NCBI RefSeq assembly: GCF_937880195.1
Contig: NZ_CALFLA010000058.1
Span: forward strand, 1-6,194
Length of the DNA stretch: 6,194 nt
From: an uncultured Blautia sp.
GTDB lineage: Bacteria > Bacillota > Clostridia > Lachnospirales > Lachnospiraceae
Reading direction: 5' to 3'
Under the pieces are notes generated by a model, which was not told the origin of the DNA, did no database searches, and saw only the letters and a list, made by a program, of their open reading frames with translations. The translations under genes and the position numbers were made by a program. Of this stretch, positions 1 to 4,465 are shown piece by piece (position 1 is the first letter of the stretch; every line of letters begins with the position of its first letter).

Positions 1-94
1 AGCTATTTATACACACAGTATATCATACTTTTTCAAAAATAATATTTCTTCCTTCTAAAAATTCATTATATTTAGACAAACAGAAATTAACAAC
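1..94. other. AT-rich intergenic stretch downstream of the operon terminator
   Basis: No coding region is supported here. It lies beyond the terminator that ends the leftward operon, so it probably belongs to the control region of whatever comes next. On the minus strand, 25 down to 17 reads TGATATACT, which fits an extended -10 element (TG-N-TATACT), but I find no convincing -35 box at the right distance. In sequence this AT-rich such a match can arise by chance, so a leftward promoter for a gene outside the window is only a possibility. Confidence 0.3.
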
Positions 95-136
95 AAAACA
101 CCCCAGAACATTATCTCGAACGTTCTGGGGTGTTTT
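95..136 (-). terminator. Strong intrinsic terminator ending the leftward operon, probably bidirectional
   Basis: The two arms, 95-109 and 122-136, are perfect 15-base inverted repeats with the GC-rich core CACCCCAGAAC, separated by a 12-base loop. On the minus strand the stem is followed by a T-rich run (TTTTGTTGTT), as expected for Rho-independent termination. Reading the plus strand, the right arm also ends in TTTTT, so it could stop transcription from either side. The first arm starts about 30 bases after the stop codon of the 99-residue membrane protein gene, which places the operon end here. Confidence 0.92.
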
Positions 137-166
137 TGCTCCTGTGTATACAACCTATTTATTATA

Positions 167-466
167 TCAGTCCTTTTCAGAAGAAGCTTTCTCCTCTTTA
201 CTGTCTTCTTCCTCCTCAGAAGAAGCATCGGATTCCTTTTCTGGTTTTGATGAAGAATCTGCAGGCTCTACTACCTCGATTGACCCGATTTTTTCCGCTG
301 TTTCATCTTTCATCAGGCTCTCTCTGTAGGATTCCCGCTCTTTCCGCTTAGAATGATCCTGCACATAAACGAAGCCCAGGCAAAGAACCAAAACGACTAT
401 TACCACATAGTATCCAAAAGAAGAAAAAAAACTGTCTGTTTTCTGTTCCTTATTTTTTCCGGACAT
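167..466 (-). CDS. Small single-pass membrane protein with acidic Glu/Ser-rich tail, function unknown
   Basis: This 99-residue protein is not one I recognise. It has a short polar N-terminus (about 1-18), one hydrophobic segment at about 19-36 (core VVIVVLVLCLGFVYV), then a basic patch (HSKRKER) and a long hydrophilic tail. The last 30 residues are dominated by Glu, Ser, Lys and Asp (for example SSEEEEDSKEEK), so the tail is likely disordered. The basic patch just after the membrane segment would favour that side being cytoplasmic, but the N-terminus also carries lysines, so topology is uncertain. The start is supported by AAAGGA six bases upstream of the ATG. It follows the secreted-protein gene by only 22 bases and is the last gene before the terminator, so it is almost surely cotranscribed with the envelope genes. 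Membrane location and operon context suggest an envelope accessory role (inference). Confidence 0.8.
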   Translation of the reverse strand: MSGKNKEQKTDSFFSSFGYYVVIVVLVLCLGFVYVQDHSKRKERESYRESLMKDETAEKIGSIEVVEPADSSSKPEKESDASSEEEEDSKEEKASSEKD

Positions 467-488
467 GAAAATTCCTTTCTCTGTTTAA

Positions 489-1712
489 TTACTCAGCGCT
501 GTTCAGGAAAAGGGCACATGGACCAACAGTCTTCAGAGTTCCCTCAATCACAAGGTTCGGGTACTCCTCAGAGACATTTTTATCTGTGGTTGTCCACTGC
601 ATCAGTGCATTCTCATCCTCTGCAGCTTCTTCCTCTGCTGTTTCCTCTTCAACTTCTGTCTCTGCTTCCGGATATGCAAAAGAAAGTGTAGGCTCCTGAA
701 CGTATTCAGCTTCTCCTGTAACAGGGTTCATCTGCATCAGGAAGCTACCATCTACTGTAAATTCACCAAGCTCTACAAGGCTTTCTGGATTTTCTGCTGC
801 TGCTTCTACATCGAAATCAGCAAATGCGCCGGAAACCATAGACTGCCAGTCAATATCTGCAATGCTCTTATTAATCTTAGCATCAAACTCTCCGCTCATA
901 TTGTAATGATATTCATCACCCATAGCAATGGCGATATCCATAAGACCTGTAGGAGATACATAATCATTAATATTAATGGTCTTATCTCCAATCACAAGCT
1001 CCTCATCCTCTGTACCAAGAAGAACACTTACAAGCTCCTTCAGATTCAGATCCTTCTTATCCTTCAGCTCTGCTGTAGCTGCTTTTACCTTTTCATTTTC
1101 GTAGTTTTCTGGAGATACCTCTTTGGTAACAAGCGGAGATTTTTCAAGGAAAGCGATTGCTCCAAGCTTGGAGAAGGTAGCGGTTACCTCGCCGGTCTCC
1201 TTATTCAGCTTATCAATTGAAACAAACTGAACTGCTCCGGTTTCTGGATCAAGAACAAGAATCAGAAGGTCCTTCTTATCCATTCCCTTTACTGCTTCCA
1301 CAGTCATGGTTACTTCAATTTCTCCATCCAGCTTAAAGGAAATATTATTGTTTTCCTGGATTGCCAGATCTATAAATGGGGTGATCGTCTCATAAAGAGT
1401 CGGATTTACTTTCTGGTTCTTATCTGTTTTAAGCTCGCTATTTGTATCTACCTTAAGATCTGTCAAAACCTTATTGATCTCTACCTTTGTATTTCCATTA
1501 TTTACTTCTTCAACAACCTTGGCTACATCCTTATTCACATATGCGCCTGTATTGGCATTCTGGACAATAACCTGCTGATTTGAGGAAAGATTTCCCTGAT
1601 TTACCTGTGGCGCTTCTGGAATAATCTCAGAAATGCTGGGAGCTGCCCACACAGAAACAGACATTCCCATAACAGCTGCTGCAATAAGAATACTTGCAAT
1701 TCTTTTCTTCAT
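489..1712 (-). CDS. Secreted protein of unknown function, probably beta-rich with an acidic linker
   Basis: The 407-residue product begins with a classical Sec signal peptide: a KKR n-region, a hydrophobic core at about 5-20, and likely cleavage after VWA (residue 23). The mature protein has no second membrane segment, LPXTG motif, lipobox or recognisable surface-binding repeat. Only one Cys follows the signal peptide (C399). About 122-192 reads like an extracellular beta-sandwich, with alternating hydrophobic strands around DPETGAVQFV and a strand-rich end at TATFSKLGAIAFLE. A second, looser copy of that hairpin motif, NPVTGEAEYV, lies at 329-338. Residues 349-367 form an acidic linker (EVEEETAEEEAAEDE), followed by a short C-terminal region. 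The start is well supported by GGGAGG six bases before the ATG. It sits 65 bases after the LCP gene with no strong terminator between, so cotranscription with the polysaccharide module is likely. I cannot assign a family; a cell-surface or exopolymer-associated role is inferred from export and neighbours only. Confidence 0.85.
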   Translation of the reverse strand: MKKRIASILIAAAVMGMSVSVWAAPSISEIIPEAPQVNQGNLSSNQQVIVQNANTGAYVNKDVAKVVEEVNNGNTKVEINKVLTDLKVDTNSELKTDKNQKVNPTLYETITPFIDLAIQENNNISFKLDGEIEVTMTVEAVKGMDKKDLLILVLDPETGAVQFVSIDKLNKETGEVTATFSKLGAIAFLEKSPLVTKEVSPENYENEKVKAATAELKDKKDLNLKELVSVLLGTEDEELVIGDKTININDYVSPTGLMDIAIAMGDEYHYNMSGEFDAKINKSIADIDWQSMVSGAFADFDVEAAAENPESLVELGEFTVDGSFLMQMNPVTGEAEYVQEPTLSFAYPEAETEVEEETAEEEAAEDENALMQWTTTDKNVSEEYPNLVIEGTLKTVGPCALFLNSAE

Positions 1713-1777
1713 AATGTTCCTCCCTGTTCTAACATAATTTGTAGTACACTCTATAACAAAGCTCCTTTCCGAGCCAG

Positions 1778-2806
1778 TTATACCTTTTCATAAAACAATT
1801 CAACAATTTTTTCCTGAAGGGCTTCCTGATCCGGGTAAAACTCATCATGAAGTTCTCCTTCCCGGTTCTCTCCTTCCATCTGCAGAATACTTTCCCCTGA
1901 AAAATCCGTCTCTTTCAGAAACCTTGCAAGACTCAAATACTGATTTTTTGTAATGTTTGTCTGAAGATTATCCTTCATATCATCCAGCTTATTCCAGACT
2001 TCCTCCACCTGCTTCTGATCCATGGATTTTACCTTTTCAATATATGCTGTAAGATAAGTTTTTTGTCTTTCCATTCTACTTTCATTACTAAAGGCCTCTT
2101 CCGTGTCCCTGTACTGGAGAAAGGCGCGGATATTCGAATCATCCAGAGTAACTGTTTCCCCCATGGCAAGTTCTGGATATTCCGCCTCCAAAGAACTGTC
2201 AGGCACTGTTACAGTGATCCCTCCTGCCAGATTATTGATATAGGGCATAGAATCCTGGTTTGTCACCACATAACGGTTCACAGGAATCCCTCCCATAAGA
2301 AGAGATACTGCCTCGCAGAGATTTTCACAACTTACCTCTCCACCATCCCCATAGCTGTAAGCATATCCAAGGTGGGTCTCATAAAGGCCCTTATCATTAC
2401 CGTTCATGGTGTACCTTCTAATATCAGTCATAGTATCACGGTTAATGGAAAGAATAGACATCTTTTCCTTCTTCTCATCCATTACAACAAGGGCAATGGT
2501 ATCTGCTCTGGCTTTATTGCCATACTGCTCTGATTCTTCCATTTCACCCACAGAATCCACACCTGCATAAAGGATGGTGGTGATCCGATTATTATACTGA
2601 TAACTCTCTCCTTTATACTCGATATTACGGAAACCGCTTCCCATATTATAAGAATTCCCGGCAGTCACCTTCTGCAGCTTCTGATCCTTCTGGTTCTTGT
2701 ACACAAAAACTCCAATGACTGCCACTGCCAGAATACATACTAGAGCAGTACCCAAAATCTTTTTTTTTCGCATTCTACGTTTTTTTCTATTACTGTATCT
2801 GCTCAT
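1778..2806 (-). CDS. LCP (LytR-CpsA-Psr) family cell-wall glycopolymer transferase
   Basis: LCP proteins are membrane-anchored enzymes that move undecaprenyl-linked glycopolymers such as capsule or teichoic acid onto peptidoglycan outside the cell. The 342-residue product has a very basic cytoplasmic N-terminus (RKKRRMRKKK), one membrane anchor at about 17-36, a short linker, and an LCP domain from about 74 to 255. Family marks visible are GVD (82-84), RADT (100-103), SINRDT (120-125, where SxPRDT is usual), the LGYAYSYGDGG segment (146-156), LAGGITVTVP (193-202), the FLQYR block (229-233) and RMERQ (244-248). The putative metal-binding Asp residues D84 and D102 and phosphate-contacting Arg residues R123, R233 and R244 are present. 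Asn replaces the usual Pro at 122, and Gln sits at 231 where many members have Arg; these may be subfamily traits. Its ATG overlaps the kinase stop as ATGA and has no clear Shine-Dalgarno sequence, so translation is probably coupled. No C-terminal extra domain is seen. Confidence 0.93.
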   Translation of the reverse strand: MSRYSNRKKRRMRKKKILGTALVCILAVAVIGVFVYKNQKDQKLQKVTAGNSYNMGSGFRNIEYKGESYQYNNRITTILYAGVDSVGEMEESEQYGNKARADTIALVVMDEKKEKMSILSINRDTMTDIRRYTMNGNDKGLYETHLGYAYSYGDGGEVSCENLCEAVSLLMGGIPVNRYVVTNQDSMPYINNLAGGITVTVPDSSLEAEYPELAMGETVTLDDSNIRAFLQYRDTEEAFSNESRMERQKTYLTAYIEKVKSMDQKQVEEVWNKLDDMKDNLQTNITKNQYLSLARFLKETDFSGESILQMEGENREGELHDEFYPDQEALQEKIVELFYEKV

Positions 2807-3609
2807 TTTTTGTTACGCTTTTTCTGTGTTTTTTTCTCTGCTTCCTCTTCCTGGTGTCTGTGTCCGTAATGACCATATCCATAGCCATATCCGTAACCGT
2901 ATCGTCCGTTCCCTGTTCTGGCCTTATTAAGAACAGCTCCAAGGATCTTGATGTCCGCATACACCATCTGTCGTCTGGCTTTTTCCACCTGAGCTCGCTC
3001 TGTAAGACCACTCTCTACTACAAGGACAGCCCCGTCGCACTGCTTAGCAATCAAAAGACCGTCAATTACCAGATTTAAAGGCGGTGTGTCCACAATAATA
3101 TAGTCATAAATACTACGGACAAAGGCTATAAATTTCTGAAACAGATCCCCGGACATCAACTCACTGGGATTCGGGGCAACCGCGCCTGTAAACACCATGT
3201 CAAACCATGGATCATCTGTATGGTAAATGATCTTGTCTCTCTCTACACTTCCACAGAGATACTCGCTTAATCCCATTTTCTTGCCATGGATGTTGTACCG
3301 GATCTGTGTGTTGGAATTACGGATATCACAGTCCAGAAACAATACCCTCTTTTCCAGAGCCGCCAGGCTCTTAGCCAGGCGAAAGGCAGTGGATGATTTA
3401 CCTTCGTGGGCAATGGCGCTTGTTACTGCAATAGTCCGAATATCATTTCCACTTAACTGAATATTACCACGCAGAATATTGACAGCCTCGTTTACTCTAT
3501 AGGAAACCTCCGGTATCTCAGGTTTAATAACCTCTGTCTGCCTGCCCCTAGGACGCTCCTCTCGAATAAGGTCCTGGAAAAGCATCTGCATTCTTTCGTC
3601 TTTTTCCAT
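2803..3609 (-). CDS. cpsD: CpsD/YwqD-type bacterial tyrosine kinase (BY-kinase) of polysaccharide synthesis
   Basis: BY-kinases are cytoplasmic P-loop kinases that autophosphorylate on a C-terminal tyrosine cluster and, with their Wzz-like membrane partner, control export and chain length of surface polysaccharide. The 268-residue protein shows the family order: an oligomer-contact helix (EAVNILRGNI, 41-50), Walker A ending HEGKSS (68-73), Walker A' LFLDCDIRNS (90-99), Walker B DYIIVDTPP (169-177), and a tyrosine cluster at 237-248 with six Tyr in Tyr-Gly repeats. A charged tail rich in Glu and Lys follows. The Walker A region reads AIAHEGKS where the common form is EAPGEGKS, so the Pro-Gly pair is missing, but GKS is kept. 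As in other Firmicutes, the kinase is separate from its membrane activator, which is encoded 2 bases upstream. The start is supported by an AGGAGAAG ribosome site inside the end of that gene. The gene overlaps the following LCP gene by four bases. No CpsB/YwqE-type phosphatase is seen in the window. Confidence 0.94.
   Translation of the reverse strand: MEKDERMQMLFQDLIREERPRGRQTEVIKPEIPEVSYRVNEAVNILRGNIQLSGNDIRTIAVTSAIAHEGKSSTAFRLAKSLAALEKRVLFLDCDIRNSNTQIRYNIHGKKMGLSEYLCGSVERDKIIYHTDDPWFDMVFTGAVAPNPSELMSGDLFQKFIAFVRSIYDYIIVDTPPLNLVIDGLLIAKQCDGAVLVVESGLTERAQVEKARRQMVYADIKILGAVLNKARTGNGRYGYGYGYGYGHYGHRHQEEEAEKKTQKKRNKK
2866..2901 (-). repeat. Hexanucleotide TAYGGN repeat encoding the kinase tyrosine cluster
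   Basis: On the minus strand, 2901 down to 2872 is five successive six-base units of form TAYGGN (TACGGT, TACGGA, TATGGC, TATGGA, TATGGT), followed by CATTAC. They encode Tyr-Gly repeats at residues 237-246, with a sixth tyrosine at 248. Units differ only at wobble positions. The tract keeps the reading frame when units are gained or lost, so copy number could vary between strains and change the number of phosphorylatable tyrosines; that last point is inference. Confidence 0.8.
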
Positions 3610-3611
3610 GC

Positions 3612-4340
3612 TTATTTCTTCTCCTCATAGTAAGGGATCACTGCAAGCACAGGCACACCTGTCTGCTTTCTCAGCTCATCCTCTGTTTTAATTGTTGTAT
3701 CTGTCAGGAACTGCACCAGGATCAGACCACAGGCAATAATCAAACCAAGCAGCGCTCCCATTACTGCATATTTGAAAAATCCAGGAGTTACCTCCATCAC
3801 TGCCTCTGCCTCGGAGTAATCAATTACTGTAGGCTCACTGTTTCCGATCACCTGATAGATCCGCTCAATTCCTGTGTTTAAAAGGGCGTTGGCAATATCC
3901 CGGCTCAATTCCATATCTCCGCAGGTAACAGAAATCTGGATAATGTGAGAATCTGTTGGATTCGTCACCGATACCAGATTGGCCAATTGCTTATAATTCA
4001 GATCCAAATCCAGATCCTTGATCACCTGCTTCAAAACATTTCGGCTCTTAATAATCGCCGCATAGTCTGCTGTCAACTCTGAACTGATCTGCAAGTCAGA
4101 AATAGAAACTATAGATTCATTACTGGTAATAAAAATAGAGGAATCTGCCTGATATGTAGGAGCCAGCATATAAGTATGGTAAATCCCCGCAAGCAGCGCT
4201 CCTGTAAGCAGGGCCAGAAGAAGAAGCTTCCATCTGCTTACTGCTGCCCAGAATAATTCCATAAGGTCAATAGTTCCCTCTTCCTGAAGGGGGGCTGCTG
4301 CCAGATTTCCCTGACTGTTTGTTGTTTCTTGATTTTTCAT
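3612..4340 (-). CDS. cpsC: CpsC/YveK-type polysaccharide co-polymerase, Wzz domain, BY-kinase activator
   Basis: Members of this family are membrane proteins with an extracytoplasmic loop between two membrane helices. They set polysaccharide chain length and activate the cognate tyrosine kinase through their cytoplasmic C-terminus. From the ATG at 4340 the product has 242 residues: a polar N-terminus, the Wzz entry motif IDLMELFWAAVSRWK (24-38), membrane segment 1 at about 37-57, an external loop with alternating helices (SELTADYAAIIKS region and the IANALLNTGIERI region), a Pro before the second segment (TPGFF), membrane segment 2 at about 188-212, and a short cytoplasmic tail ending in TGVPVLAVIPYYEEKK. 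A GTG at 4346 in the same frame could extend it by two codons. However, the AAGGAG ribosome site overlaps that GTG and lies five bases from the ATG, so the ATG is preferred. It is the first gene of the envelope operon and is followed by the kinase gene after 2 bases, the expected partner pair. Confidence 0.93.
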   Translation of the reverse strand: MKNQETTNSQGNLAAAPLQEEGTIDLMELFWAAVSRWKLLLLALLTGALLAGIYHTYMLAPTYQADSSIFITSNESIVSISDLQISSELTADYAAIIKSRNVLKQVIKDLDLDLNYKQLANLVSVTNPTDSHIIQISVTCGDMELSRDIANALLNTGIERIYQVIGNSEPTVIDYSEAEAVMEVTPGFFKYAVMGALLGLIIACGLILVQFLTDTTIKTEDELRKQTGVPVLAVIPYYEEKK

Positions 4341-4345
4341 AGTCA

Positions 4346-4351
4346 CTCCTT
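4346..4351 (-). promoter_or_regulatory. Ribosome binding site AAGGAG that decides the co-polymerase start
   Basis: On the minus strand, AAGGAG is followed by TGACT and then ATG. The last G of the site is the first base of an upstream GTG codon, so GTG cannot be the start served by this site, while the ATG at 4340-4338 has good spacing. Confidence 0.85.
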
Positions 4352-4361
4352 AAAATATTTC

Positions 4362-4379
4362 CAGCATCTTTTTATGCTG
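4362..4379 (-). other. Small hairpin in the 5' leader of the envelope operon
   Basis: CAGCAT (4362-4367) and ATGCTG (4374-4379) form a 6-base-pair stem with a 6-base loop, about 10 bases before the ribosome site of the co-polymerase gene. On the minus strand it is followed by GAAATATTTTAAGG, not a clean T run, so it is a poor intrinsic terminator. It could be a weak attenuator or an mRNA-stabilising leader structure, or it may have no role. Confidence 0.35.
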
Positions 4380-4407
4380 TTATCTCTTGTATTCAATTAC
4401 CATATAG

Positions 4408-4436
4408 AGTATGGCATTAATTTTTTATGTATACAA
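4408..4436 (-). promoter_or_regulatory. Candidate promoter of the envelope operon
   Basis: Read on the minus strand, TTGTAT (4436-4431) is followed after 17 bases by CATACT (4413-4408), and the -10 is preceded by TG one base upstream (TGCCATACT), the extended -10 form. The match to consensus is moderate. Placement is sensible: transcription would start near 4401, leaving a leader of about 60 bases before the ATG at 4340. The rest of the gap (4341-4465) holds the small hairpin, a CCATA/TATGG inverted repeat at 4400-4414 touching the -10, and a GTATA/TATAC repeat at 4429-4447 touching the -35. No clear terminator for the preceding kinase fusion gene is seen, so read-through into this operon is also possible. 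Confidence 0.45.
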
Positions 4437-4465
4437 GCGCGTTATACCACTAAATCTATCCATAT

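Noticed and set aside
130..691. Plus-strand open frames at 130-351, 144-329 and 353-691
   Set aside because: They lie antisense to well-supported minus-strand genes with good ribosome sites, and their translations look like out-of-frame shadows.
1731..1759. TTGTTA - 17 bases - TATGTT as a promoter for the secreted protein
   Set aside because: Transcription would start near 1724, at the edge of the ribosome site, leaving almost no leader. The boxes match only four of six positions each, so cotranscription with the LCP gene is simpler.
1755..1780. GCTC/GAGC hairpin just after the LCP gene as a terminator
   Set aside because: The stem (1761-1764 with 1771-1774) has only four base pairs plus a possible G-U, and is followed by TTTGTTATAG, not a real T run.
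2063..2533. Plus-strand 156-codon open frame antisense to the LCP gene
   Set aside because: The opposite strand has clear LCP motifs throughout; this frame shows no domain signature.
4341..4346. GTG at 4346 as the start of the co-polymerase gene
   Set aside because: The ribosome site AAGGAG overlaps this codon, so a ribosome placed there would start at the ATG two codons later (4340).
4429..4447. GTATA/TATAC repeat as terminator of the kinase fusion gene
   Set aside because: The stem is only five AT-rich pairs, and on the minus strand it is followed by ATAAAAAATT, with no T run.
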